A DNA stretch of 64,000 nucleotides from positions 3,348,001 through 3,412,000 of the forward strand of contig NZ_RDTE01000003.1 in the NCBI RefSeq assembly GCF_004125265.1, in the 5' to 3' direction. Source of the stretch: Streptomyces lydicus. Lineage in GTDB: Bacteria; Actinomycetota; Actinomycetes; Streptomycetales; Streptomycetaceae. Numbering within the stretch: position 1 is the first letter of the stretch; each line of letters begins with the position of its first letter. The notes beneath the pieces were generated by a model. It did no database searches, was not told the origin of the DNA, and was given only the letters and a program-made list of their open reading frames with translations. The translations under genes were made by a program, and so were the position numbers. This document shows, in pieces, positions 16,971 through 26,623 of this stretch.

Positions 16971-17570
16971 TCACACCTCCGCCCCCGCGTCGGCGAGCAG
17001 CGCCTCCGCCTCACCACGGGCCTCGCCGACCGGGTCGGGGAAGACCCCCAGGCCGTGGGCGACCAGGGCCCCTTCGTGAAGGAGCATCAGCGCCCGTCCC
17101 AGCCGGTCGGCCCGGCCGGGCGCCGCGGCCCCGGCCAGATCGGTGAACAGCCCGAGCATCCACTGCTTCTGCGCGGTGATGATCGCGTACGCGGGGTGCG
17201 CCGGGTCGCTGATCTCGGCGTGGGCGTTGACCATGCTGCACCCCTTGGCGCTGTGCTCCGCCGCCCAGGCGCGCGAGGCGTCGAAGACGGCCAGGATCCG
17301 GGCGGCGGGCGTCTCCCCCGCGGCGTCGAGGTAACGCGCCAGGAAGGCCCGCCAGCGTTCGTCGCGGTCGGCGAGGTACTCCACGACGATCTGCTCCTTG
17401 GAGCCGAACCGGTCGTAGAGCGTCTTCTTCGTCACCCCGGCCTCTGCCGCGATCAGGTCCACCCCGACGGCATGGATGCCGCGCTCGTAGAACAGCCGCT
17501 CGGCGGCCGCCAGGGCGCGGCGGGCGGCGGGCGTCATGGTGATCCGTCGGGGCGTCTGCGAGGTACCCAT
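16971..17570 (-). CDS. TetR family regulator
   Basis: 199 aa with an N-terminal HTH: ARRALAAAERLFYERGIHAV, and AGVTKKTLYDRFGSKEQIV as recognition helix. The C-terminal ligand domain includes HSAKGCSMVNAHAEI, a pattern common in TetR_C_13-like regulators. It diverges from the EamA exporter, and the intergenic region carries two copies of an 18-bp operator. It is inferred to repress the exporter. The stop lies only 36 bp from the convergent monooxygenase stop. Confidence 0.9.
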   Translation of the reverse strand: MGTSQTPRRITMTPAARRALAAAERLFYERGIHAVGVDLIAAEAGVTKKTLYDRFGSKEQIVVEYLADRDERWRAFLARYLDAAGETPAARILAVFDASRAWAAEHSAKGCSMVNAHAEISDPAHPAYAIITAQKQWMLGLFTDLAGAAAPGRADRLGRALMLLHEGALVAHGLGVFPDPVGEARGEAEALLADAGAEV

Positions 17571-17577
17571 GCCAAAA

Positions 17578-17624
17578 GTATACCGATCTGTATAGTGAAA
17601 GGAGAGGTATACAGATCAGTCTAC
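17578..17624. promoter_or_regulatory. Paired operators of the TetR/EamA divergent unit
   Basis: GTATACCGATCTGTATAG (17578-17595) and GTATACAGATCAGTCTAC (17607-17624) are two copies in opposite orientation of one element (TATACAGATC-GT-TAC). They sit immediately upstream of both start codons, so one regulator can shut both genes. Confidence 0.75.
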
Positions 17625-17638
17625 TGAAGGGGTGCGGC

Positions 17639-18628
17639 ATGCGCTTCCTGCTCTCGGCCGCCTTTGTGCTCTGCTGGAGCTCCGGATTCATCGGGGCCCG
17701 GCTCGGCGCGGACAGCGCGCCCGCGGCCACGCTCCTGATGTGGCGCTTCCTGCCGCTCGCCACCGTCCTCGCCCTCGTGGCGGCCACCGCCGCCCGCGCC
17801 TCGTGGCGGGACCTGACGGCCCGGGACCTGACCCGGCAGGCCGCCATCGGCGCGCTCTCGCAGAGCGGCTATCTCTTCACCGTCTACTCCGCGATCCAGC
17901 TCGGGGTCTCCAGCGGCACCACGGCCCTGATCGACGGCACCCAGCCCCTGGTGGCCGGGGCGCTCGCCGGGCCGGTGCTGCACCAGTACGTCTCCCGCCG
18001 GCAGTGGCTCGGGCTGTGCCTGGGCCTGGCCGGCGTCGTCCTGGTCACCACGGCCGACGCGGCGGCCGGGGCGGGGGTGAGCCGGTGGGCGTACCTGATC
18101 CCGTTCCTCGGCATGTCCTCGCTGGTGGCGGCCACCTTCCTGGAGGGCCGCTCGCACACCCGGGTCGCGCCGTCGGTCGCGATGACCGTCCACTGCGCCA
18201 CCAGTGCCGTCCTCTTCACCGCCCTCGCCGCCGGCACCGGCGCCGTACGGCCGCCCGCCGCGCTCTCCTTCTGGGTCGCGGTCGGCTGGCTGGTGGCACT
18301 GTCCACCTTCGGCGGCTACGGGCTGTACTGGCTGATCCTCCGGCGCTTCGGCGTCACCGAGGTGAACACCCTGATGTTCCTGATGGCACCGGTCACGGCA
18401 CTGTGGGGAGCCGCCATGTTCGGCGAACCGTTCGGCCCCCAGACCGCCATCGGACTCGCGGTCGGCCTCGCGGCGGTCGCCCTGGTGCGCCGCGGTGCGA
18501 CGCCGTCGGCCACTCCCCCTGCCCGAACTTCGCCCGCACGCACACGAGGCCGTACCAGCGGGCATCCGCTCGTACGGCCTCGTGTCGGGGACGGGCGCCT
18601 GAGGGGGGTGGGGCGCCCGGGACGGTGA
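17639..18628 (+). CDS. EamA/DMT family transporter
   Basis: A membrane protein with ten predicted TM segments in two EamA repeats, the first starting MRFLLSAAFVLCWSSGFIGA and the second after about residue 160. It would export a metabolite or drug. GAAGGGG (17626-17632) precedes the ATG. The conserved fold ends near residue 285 (AVALVRRGATPSAT). The remaining ~40 residues are Arg/Pro/Gly-rich and are encoded across a 14-bp terminator-like hairpin, so the natural stop codon appears to have been lost and the tail is probably read-through. Confidence 0.87.
   Translation: MRFLLSAAFVLCWSSGFIGARLGADSAPAATLLMWRFLPLATVLALVAATAARASWRDLTARDLTRQAAIGALSQSGYLFTVYSAIQLGVSSGTTALIDGTQPLVAGALAGPVLHQYVSRRQWLGLCLGLAGVVLVTTADAAAGAGVSRWAYLIPFLGMSSLVAATFLEGRSHTRVAPSVAMTVHCATSAVLFTALAAGTGAVRPPAALSFWVAVGWLVALSTFGGYGLYWLILRRFGVTEVNTLMFLMAPVTALWGAAMFGEPFGPQTAIGLAVGLAAVALVRRGATPSATPPARTSPARTRGRTSGHPLVRPRVGDGRLRGVGRPGR
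18542..18585. terminator. Terminator-like hairpin inside the EamA 3' end
   Basis: ACACGAGGCCGTAC (18542-18555) and GTACGGCCTCGTGT (18572-18585) form a perfect 14-bp stem with a 16-nt loop, about 100 bp before the convergent gluconate permease gene. Confidence 0.65.
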
Positions 18629-18684
18629 TCCGTCCGGAAGGAACAGGGGAGGGCAAACAGGGGAGGGCCGGCGGTCCGGCTCTC

Positions 18685-20082
18685 CTAAATGACCAGCGAG
18701 AGCAGCAGTACGCACCCGATCCCGACGACCGAGATCAGCGTCTCCATCACCGACCAGGTCTTCAGTGTCTGGCCGACGCTCATCCCGAAGTACTCCTTGA
18801 CCAGCCAGAATCCGGCGTCGTTGACATGGCTGAAGAACAGCGAGCCGCATCCGATGGCCAGCACCAGCAGCGCGGCATGGGTGGTGCTCATGTCCGCGGC
18901 GAGCGGGCCGACCAGCCCGGCGGCGGAGATGGTGGCCACCGTCGCGGAGCCGGTCGCCAGCCGGATGGCGACCGCGATCAGCCAGGCCAGCAGCAGCGCG
19001 GAGATGTTCCAGCCCTTGGAGACGTCCAGGATCATCTGGCCGACACCGGCGTCCACCAGCGTCTGCTTGAAGCCGCCGCCCGCGCCCACGATCAGCACCA
19101 CCCCGGCGATCGGGCCGAGCGACTTCTCGACGGTGCCGGCGATCCGGCCGCGGGTGAACCCGGCCGCCCGGCCCAGCGTGAACATCGCCACGAGGACGGC
19201 GGTGAGCAGCGCGATCAGCGGCGAACCGACGACATCGAACACCCTCTGGACGGTGTGCTCCGGATCGTCGACGACGATGTCCACCAGCGCCTTGGTCAGC
19301 ATCATCACCACCGGCAACAGCACGGTGGCCACGGTGATCCCGAAGCCGGGCCGCTTCTCCAGGTCGTCACCGGCGCGCTCGGGCACCATGGTCTCCGGCG
19401 GCTGGATGTCCACCCAGCGGGCCGCGTAGCGGGAGAAGACCGGGCCGGCGATGATCGCGGTCGGGATGGCGACGACGACACCGAGCGCGAGGGTGATGCC
19501 GAGGTTCGCCTTGACGGCGTCGATCGCGGCGAGCGGGCCGGGGTGCGGCGGTATCAGCCCGTGCATGACGGACAGTCCGGCCAGCGCGGGGATGCCGATC
19601 CGCATCAGCGAGAAGTTGCCGCGCTTGGCGACCAGCAGCACCACCGGGATCAGCAGCACGATGCCGACCTCGAAGAAGATCGGCAGCCCCACGATCCCGG
19701 CGATCAGCACCATCGCCCAGGGCATCGCCGCCCGGCCCGACTTCGCCAGGATCGTGTCGACGATCTGGTCCGCACCGCCCGAATCGGCGAGCAGCCGCCC
19801 GAGGACGGCACCGAGCGCGATCAGCACTCCCGTGCCCGCGACCGTCGTGCCCAGCCCCGTCGAGAAGCTGGCGATCGCCTTGTCGAGGGGCGCACCGGCC
19901 ACCGCGCCGAGCACCAGCGAACCGATGATCAGCGACAGAAAGGCGTGCAGCTTGAACTTGGTGATGAGCAGGACGATGACGGCTATGCCGGCCAGGACGG
20001 CGATGCCCAGCTGCGCGTGACCGGCCGAGGTGATCGGCTCGGTCGCATCCGCTGCGAGCATCTCGACGCTGAGATGTGTCAC
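18685..20082 (-). CDS. gntP: Gluconate:H+ symporter (GntP family)
   Basis: A 465-aa, ~12-14 TM permease. Family stretches include KFKLHAFLSLIIGSLVLG near the N-terminus, GLIPPHPGPLAAID (the GntP signature PPHPGP) and HVNDAGFWLVKEYFGMS near the C-terminus. It imports gluconate for the kinase encoded 98 bp upstream. The GTG at 20082 is chosen because AAGGGAA lies 7-9 nt upstream and the family N-terminus matches. The open frame continues upstream to 20520 only as antisense of the kinase. Confidence 0.93.
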   Translation of the reverse strand: MTHLSVEMLAADATEPITSAGHAQLGIAVLAGIAVIVLLITKFKLHAFLSLIIGSLVLGAVAGAPLDKAIASFSTGLGTTVAGTGVLIALGAVLGRLLADSGGADQIVDTILAKSGRAAMPWAMVLIAGIVGLPIFFEVGIVLLIPVVLLVAKRGNFSLMRIGIPALAGLSVMHGLIPPHPGPLAAIDAVKANLGITLALGVVVAIPTAIIAGPVFSRYAARWVDIQPPETMVPERAGDDLEKRPGFGITVATVLLPVVMMLTKALVDIVVDDPEHTVQRVFDVVGSPLIALLTAVLVAMFTLGRAAGFTRGRIAGTVEKSLGPIAGVVLIVGAGGGFKQTLVDAGVGQMILDVSKGWNISALLLAWLIAVAIRLATGSATVATISAAGLVGPLAADMSTTHAALLVLAIGCGSLFFSHVNDAGFWLVKEYFGMSVGQTLKTWSVMETLISVVGIGCVLLLSLVI

Positions 20083-20180
20083 GGCGATTCCCTTGGTTGG
20101 ACGGGAGGGGAGAGGGGTGCTGCTGGTGGGACGGCCCTGAAAAAGGTGTGGGGACAGGGGTGGGGGTGGGGCCGCCGGGG

Positions 20181-20708
20181 CTAACCGGCCGGCGCGGTCA
20201 TCGCACGCAGCGCGGCCACCGCGCGCCCCGCGATCCGCTCCGGACTGCCGGACACATCCACGGCGACGCCCGCCTCGTCGCGCCCGAGCGGTTCGAGCGT
20301 GGCGAACTGGGAGTCCAGCAGCGCGGCCGGCATGAAGTGGCCCCGGCGCCCGGCCATCCGCTCCTCGATCAGCGCGCGGTCCCCGGTGAGGTGCAGAAAC
20401 ACGACTCCGGGGGCGGCGGCACGCAGCCGGTCGCGGTAGGCGCGCTTGAGCGCGGAGCTGCTGACCACTCCGCCGTGCCCGGCCCGCTCGTGCGCCCAGG
20501 CGCCGATGGCGTCCAGCCACGGGCCGCGGTCGGTGTCGTCCAGCGGGATACCGGCCGACATCTTGGCGATGTTGGCCGGCGGATGGAAGTCGTCACCCTC
20601 GGCATACGGGACGCCCAGCCCGGCGGCCACCAGCGGGCCGATGGTGGTCTTGCCGGTGCCGGCCACGCCCATCACGACGATCACGTCGATCACGTCGGGG
20701 GTGCTCAT
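20181..20708 (-). CDS. gntK: Gluconokinase
   Basis: 175 aa, the usual length. The P-loop is VVMGVAGTGKTTIGPLVA, followed by AEGDDFHPPANIAKMSAGIPLDD, HGGVVSSSALKRAYRDRLR and MAGRRGHFMPAALLDSQFATLEP, all standard for GntK/IdnK. It phosphorylates gluconate to 6-phosphogluconate for the pentose phosphate pathway. The ATG at 20708 gives the family N-terminus; another ATG at 20732 also has a GAGG-like site. It is the first gene of the gntK-gntP unit, divergent from the GntR regulator. Confidence 0.94.
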   Translation of the reverse strand: MSTPDVIDVIVVMGVAGTGKTTIGPLVAAGLGVPYAEGDDFHPPANIAKMSAGIPLDDTDRGPWLDAIGAWAHERAGHGGVVSSSALKRAYRDRLRAAAPGVVFLHLTGDRALIEERMAGRRGHFMPAALLDSQFATLEPLGRDEAGVAVDVSGSPERIAGRAVAALRAMTAPAG

Positions 20709-20765
20709 CCCGTGGTACCTCGCTGTCTGCATCGACCTCGTGCGGCCCCCACTGAAACCCATTAG

Positions 20766-20804
20766 GTACGACGTATTCAAGAGCCTGTGATGCAAACGTC
20801 ATAC
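20766..20804. promoter_or_regulatory. Candidate gluconate-regulator operator region
   Basis: GTACGACGT (20766-20774) is mirrored by ACGTCATAC (20796-20804), one mismatch in nine, in the divergent gap between gntK and the GntR gene. The AT-rich context (ATTCAAG, CTTAATT) is unlike the surroundings and fits promoters in both directions. Confidence 0.45.
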
Positions 20805-20840
20805 TTAATTGGCCGGGGTGCGGGAACGTAGGCTTGCCCC

Positions 20841-21542
20841 ATGGAAAACGAGGGGAAGGGACTGCACGCCCGTGTACTGGAGTCCCTGGGGCCCGCGATC
20901 ACCGCGGGCGACTACCCTCCGGGCACGGTCCTGCGCACGGACGAGCTGGAGCAGCGCTTCGACGTCTCCCGCACGGTCATCCGCGAGGCGATCCGGGTAC
21001 TGGAGTCCATGCAACTGGTCGCCTCCCGGCGCCGGGTCGGGGTCACCGTCCGCCCGACCGAGGAGTGGAACGTCTACGACCCTCGGGTGATCGGCTGGCG
21101 GCTGGCCGGCCGCGACCGCCCCCGTCAGCTGCGCTCGCTGACCGTGCTCCGCTCGGCGATCGAACCGGTCGCAGCGGGCCTCGCCGCCCGGCACGCCACC
21201 CCCGCGCAATGCGCCGAACTCACCGAACAGGCCATGGGCATGGTCGCCACCTCACGCGGTCAGCAGCTCGACGCCTACCTCGTCCACGACACGGCCTTCC
21301 ACCGGGTCATCCTGACCGCCTCCGGCAACGAGATGTTCGCCCGGCTCGGCGATGTGGTCACCGCCGTCCTGACCGGCCGCACCCAGCACCATGTGATGTT
21401 CACCGACCCCGACCCGGCCGCGGTCACCCTCCATGTCCAGGTGGCCGAGGCGGTACGCACCGGCGACGCGGCACGGGCGGAATCCCTGACCCGCGAGATC
21501 ACCACGGGCGCCATGGCCGAACTGGACGTCCTGGCCCCGTAG
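20841..21542 (+). CDS. GntR family regulator (FadR/FCD subfamily)
   Basis: 233 aa. The N-terminal winged helix includes ITAGDYPPGTVLRTDELEQR, DVSRTVIREAIRVLESMQLV and RVGVTVRP. The C-terminal FCD ligand domain holds the metal/ligand residues in DAYLVHDTAFHRVILTASGN and the late His segment AVTLHVQVAEAVRTGD. It is divergent from gntK-gntP and is inferred to be their gluconate-responsive repressor. The ATG at 20841 gives the expected N-terminus. Confidence 0.92.
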   Translation: MENEGKGLHARVLESLGPAITAGDYPPGTVLRTDELEQRFDVSRTVIREAIRVLESMQLVASRRRVGVTVRPTEEWNVYDPRVIGWRLAGRDRPRQLRSLTVLRSAIEPVAAGLAARHATPAQCAELTEQAMGMVATSRGQQLDAYLVHDTAFHRVILTASGNEMFARLGDVVTAVLTGRTQHHVMFTDPDPAAVTLHVQVAEAVRTGDAARAESLTREITTGAMAELDVLAP

Positions 21543-21604
21543 TCGCACACCACCCCGAAGGCCCACCACACCGCCACCGGCCGTACGCCAGAATGCCTCC
21601 CGGC

Positions 21605-21817
21605 TCAGAACAACGGCTGCTGCCCCGGAAACGGCGGCTCCTCCGGATCGAACAGCTTCTCCGCCGGCGCCATCATCGGCGCGATCCGGCGCGACCCCGG
21701 ACAGGAGATCAGCTCCAGCACCGTCCGCCGCCCGGGCGGGTCATGCCGGGCGAAACGACCGCCGACAACGGCGATCTCTCGGGTACAGACGGGGCACGTG
21801 CGGCGGGGTGACGACAT
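21605..21817 (-). CDS. Small CxxC-containing hypothetical protein
   Basis: About 70 aa starting MSSPRRTCPVCTREIAVVGG. One CPVC pair near the N-terminus looks like half of a zinc ribbon, followed by RFARHDPPGRR and a Pro-rich acidic tail. The motif resembles small conserved Streptomyces proteins of unknown role. It starts after only a weak site and lies convergent to the GntR gene. The open frame extends upstream to 22000 without a convincing start. Confidence 0.6.
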   Translation of the reverse strand: MSSPRRTCPVCTREIAVVGGRFARHDPPGRRTVLELISCPGSRRIAPMMAPAEKLFDPEEPPFPGQQPLF

Positions 21818-22298
21818 GCCCACAGTCTGACGCAGGCCCGCGCGACGGTCACAAGCTGCTGTGTCCGAGAGGCGGGTCAGGCCGCGTTGCCCCATGCGGG
21901 GACCGGTACCGAGGGCGGCATTGGCAAGCTGATGGATACGCCAGTACAGGTGGATTCTCCGGTGGGCACCCGGAGTTGGTCGGTGCATGAGGTGGAGCAC
22001 GTCGGTGGGATCGGTGTGGCCGAGGCGGACGGCGAGACGGGCGGAGCCTTCCCCGCGCGGGCCCGGTGGGCGGTGACTGTGGCGGCGAATGCCGGAAGGG
22101 CGCGGCGGTCGGGGACCGCGTCGGCGTCGTAGACCACCACCTATGAACAGCCGCCCCGGGCCGGGGCAACCGTGTCTCCCAGGGAGATGTGACGGGGCGC
22201 TTCAGATGGCCCTTCAGCGCTGTGGTTGGCCCCTTGAGCGTCACGATTGGCCCGGCTTGGCGGGCCTGCACACGGCGTAAGGCCCCGTGATCCTTCGC
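21818..22298. other. Intergenic stretch with no supported gene
   Basis: About 480 bp with several open frames on both strands but none with a ribosome site, a recognisable domain or consistent codon bias. A minus-strand segment reading VVYDADAVPDRRALPAF (just before 22140) looks vaguely protein-like and may be a gene remnant. Confidence 0.4.
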
Positions 22299-22736
22299 TC
22301 AGCCGGCCGGTGGGGGATCTTCGCCGAAGACCCAGGGTGCCAGTACGACCAGCCAGCCGTCCGGGTCCTTGAAGAGGACCGCGCCGCGCTCCGGCCAGTA
22401 AGGATTCGCGGCGGGGACTGGGCTGAATCCGTGCTCGGCGAGCCGTCGGGAGGCGACGGCGACGGCTTCGGGGCCGCGGAGATAGAGCACCAACTGGTTC
22501 TCCGGGTGCGGCTCGGGGATGCGGGGTGGGTCGCCGTGCTGCAGGAGCTCCATGTGCACCGGGGTGCCGGGCAGGCCGAAGACGATGCCGTCATAGCCGT
22601 GGTGGCCGCGCCATTCGGCAAGTACCGGCAAGCCGAGGACGTCGCGGTAGAAGACCAGAACGTCGTCGTACTTCGCAGTCGGCCGGGCGAAACGGACCGC
22701 TCCTACATCGAGGTGGCTGGGCCAGGAGTGAGACAT
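22299..22736 (-). CDS. VOC superfamily (glyoxalase-like) protein
   Basis: 145 aa with one glyoxalase/bleomycin-resistance fold. It has the paired beta-alpha-beta-beta-beta modules, with ATG-proximal DVGAVRFARPTAKYDDVLVF, the metal-site-like HMELLQHGD, and the classic ending LFKDPDGWLVVLAPW. It binds a small substrate; neither substrate nor reaction can be told. The ATG at 22736 gives the family length; the frame stays open upstream to 23591 only as antisense of the next gene. Confidence 0.85.
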   Translation of the reverse strand: MSHSWPSHLDVGAVRFARPTAKYDDVLVFYRDVLGLPVLAEWRGHHGYDGIVFGLPGTPVHMELLQHGDPPRIPEPHPENQLVLYLRGPEAVAVASRRLAEHGFSPVPAANPYWPERGAVLFKDPDGWLVVLAPWVFGEDPPPAG

Positions 22737-22802
22737 AGGGCGATGCTGGCACGGCCCGCCAGGAGCCGAATCGGGCTTTGGGTCTACGACCTGAGACCGG
22801 CA

Positions 22803-22843
22803 GCGGTTGTCTTCCCCCGACCTAACCGGGGGAAGACAACCGC
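22803..22843. repeat. Perfect 17-bp inverted repeat in a divergent gap
   Basis: GCGGTTGTCTTCCCCCG (22803-22819) and its exact complement (22827-22843) surround a 7-nt loop (ACCTAAC). It lies between the starts of two divergent genes, where a terminator is not expected. Confidence 0.75.
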
Positions 22844-22955
22844 CGCAGGATGACACACCCCTACCCCACACCCGGCCTTCCCTGCAGCATCGAGAGCATC
22901 CGGATGACGAGCGAGGGGGCCTTGGGCCCCCGGCGGTGACCAGGGAGAGACGCGA

Positions 22956-23624
22956 GTGACGGACAACGAGCGGGCCATCACCGAAGGCCGGCGGCAGCAG
23001 GCCGAGCTGATCTGGGACTACCACCAGATGCACCACGAGGTGCGGCCCACCGATGCCGCCATCGGCCTGGGCAGTCACGACCTTGGTGTCCCGGCTTTCT
23101 GTGCCGAGCTGTACCGGGCCGGTCTGTTCCCCACTCTGGTGTTCTCCGGCGGCTCCAACCCCACCGCCCCCGAACGTTTCCCCCGCGGTGAGGCGGTGCA
23201 CTTCCGCGAGCATGCGCTCGCCCTCGGAGTGCCTGCGGACGCGGTTCTGCTGGAGCCCGGCGCGAGGAACACCGGGCAGAACATCACCCTCTCCCGCGAG
23301 GTCCTGGCTGCCGCCGGGATCATGCCGAAGACCGTGCTGCTGGTCTCCATGCCTTATATGGAGCGACGCGCCTATGCCACTGCCCGCAAGGTGTGGCCCG
23401 AGGTCGAGGTGATCTGCGCCTCGGCTCCCTTGGAGTTCGATGACTATCTGAAGACGATCGGCGACGAAGAACTCGTCGTCCACCAGCTCGTCGGCGACCT
23501 GCAGCGGGTGATCGAGTATCCCCGTCTCGGGTTCGCCATCGAGCAGGTCGTCCCGGAGGACGTGCGGGTCGCCTACGAAGCGCTTGTCCACGACGGCTTC
23601 ACCCGCCGCCTCCTCGCTCCCTGA
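22956..23624 (+). CDS. YdcF family (DUF218) protein
   Basis: 222 aa. The DUF218 fold shows AAIGLGSHDLGVPAFCAELY, LVFSGGSNPTAPERF, GEAVHFREHALALGVP, LLEPGARNTGQNI (the family's T-x-x-N motif) and VSMPYMERRAYATARKVWP. Homologues are SAM-binding or envelope-related; the reaction is unknown. There is no TM segment, so this is a soluble version. The GTG start follows GGGAGAGA. Confidence 0.88.
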   Translation: MTDNERAITEGRRQQAELIWDYHQMHHEVRPTDAAIGLGSHDLGVPAFCAELYRAGLFPTLVFSGGSNPTAPERFPRGEAVHFREHALALGVPADAVLLEPGARNTGQNITLSREVLAAAGIMPKTVLLVSMPYMERRAYATARKVWPEVEVICASAPLEFDDYLKTIGDEELVVHQLVGDLQRVIEYPRLGFAIEQVVPEDVRVAYEALVHDGFTRRLLAP

Positions 23625-23760
23625 CCTGCCACCTCCGGGCGGGCTGTGCGCGAGTCACCAACCCAACGCGTTCCCGAGGCAGAGCCGTGCCGCTGTCTAG
23701 GCACGCCTCTGTGGAGTGCGGTGCGCGCCGGCTCGGCACCCCGTCGTGCCCGACACACGC

Positions 23761-25359
<1,599 letters not shown>

Positions 25360-25496
25360 GGGTGTACGCCTCCGCTTTGGTGACCGGTTCATCCGGGTTT
25401 ACGCCGTGCTCACAGCATGCCCGCAGGTTCGCCGTCCCGCAGCGCTGGGAAGAGTCTCCGAGGGCCGGTCGGGCCGCCGAGATCCGGGGGTTGCGC

Positions 25497-26372
25497 ATGC
25501 AGCGGAGCAGTGGACGACGTACGGCGCCTGCGGTGGCCGCGGTGCTGGTTTTGGCGGCGCTGACGATGGGCTGCCGCCCGGTGACGGTCACCGGAGCCGG
25601 TGCGCCCCACAGCGCCGGCGCCCGCTACGCGCCCACCTCCCCCGCTCCCCCGCCGCTCGGCCATCAGGCGCCCCCCGCCCCGGACCGGCACACCACCCCG
25701 CCGCGCCCGCACCGCACCGCCCACCACGCGCCACCGGCCCACCGGCCGCTCATGGCAGCCGGCTCACGCGGCGCGCAGGTCCGCGAACTCCAGGCGCGGC
25801 TGGCCCAGCTGGGGCTTTTCGACCACTCCCCCACGGGCTACTACGCCGTGGTGACCGCGACCTCGGTCCGCGCCTTCCAGCAGCGGCAGGGCCTGCCCCG
25901 TACGGGCACCATGCAGCCCACGGCCTGGCGGGCGCTGCGCTCCCACACCCGCACGCCGTCGCACACCGAGCTCTACCCGCCCACCACCAGGCCGGTCGGC
26001 ACCCCCGACCCGCGCTGTATGACGGGCAGGGTGATCTGCATCAGCAAGCGGAGCGACACCCTCACCTGGATGGTCGACGGCCGGGTCGTCTCGGCGATGG
26101 ATGTCCGCTTCGGCTCGCAGTACACCCCCACCCGCGAGGGCGTCTTCGCGCTCACCTTCAAGAGCCGCCATCACGTCTCGACGCTCTTCCACACGGCCAT
26201 GCCGTACGCAATGTTCTTCAGCGGCGGCCAGGCCGTCCACTACTCCGCGGACTTCGCCGCCCGCGGCTACCGCGGCGCCTCACACGGCTGCGTCAACGTC
26301 CGCGACAAGACCAAGATCGCCACCCTGTTCCACTCGGTGAAGAGGGGCACCAAGGTGGTCGTCTTCCACTAG
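25497..26372 (+). CDS. L,D-transpeptidase lipoprotein with peptidoglycan-binding domain
   Basis: 291 aa. The signal peptide has lipobox LTMGC (Cys at residue 26), then a Pro/His-rich wall-spanning linker (~55 aa). A PG_binding_1 domain follows (GAQVRELQARLAQLG ... FQQRQGLPRTGTMQ), then a YkuD catalytic domain with the active site YRGASHGCVNVRDK. It forms 3-3 cross-links or attaches proteins to peptidoglycan outside the membrane. The ATG at 25497 has a G-rich ribosome site and gives a clean signal peptide. The start lies 138 bp from the divergent mutase start. Confidence 0.92.
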   Translation: MQRSSGRRTAPAVAAVLVLAALTMGCRPVTVTGAGAPHSAGARYAPTSPAPPPLGHQAPPAPDRHTTPPRPHRTAHHAPPAHRPLMAAGSRGAQVRELQARLAQLGLFDHSPTGYYAVVTATSVRAFQQRQGLPRTGTMQPTAWRALRSHTRTPSHTELYPPTTRPVGTPDPRCMTGRVICISKRSDTLTWMVDGRVVSAMDVRFGSQYTPTREGVFALTFKSRHHVSTLFHTAMPYAMFFSGGQAVHYSADFAARGYRGASHGCVNVRDKTKIATLFHSVKRGTKVVVFH

Positions 26373-26487
26373 CCCCTTCACCTTCGCCACGGCCCCACCC
26401 AAAATCCCTGACCGAAGCGAAAATTGAGCAACCCCCACCCACGGATCCACATCCGCGAGAGCGGCGCCGGCTTAGGCGCAAGAAGGG

Positions 26488-26526
26488 GGCGCGGGCAGGG
26501 CCGGGGGAACGTGCCCTGCCCGCGCC
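26488..26526. terminator. Bidirectional terminator
   Basis: GGCGCGGGCAGGGC (26488-26501) and GCCCTGCCCGCGCC (26513-26526) form a 14-bp perfect stem with an 11-nt loop, between the convergent transpeptidase and membrane-protein genes. Confidence 0.8.
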
Positions 26527-26623
26527 AGATGCGCTGAGCCGTAGGTACGGGGGGAACCCCGGCTCGTCGCGCAGCCGATGACCAGTCGGCTCACTCATTA
26601 CTGCGCCACGGGCTCGAAAAACG

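Noticed and set aside
21877..22140. Minus-strand frame beginning MVVYDADAVPDRRALPAFAA
   Set aside because: The first ~25 residues look protein-like but there is no start context and the rest is low-complexity Pro/Ser/Thr; at best a remnant.
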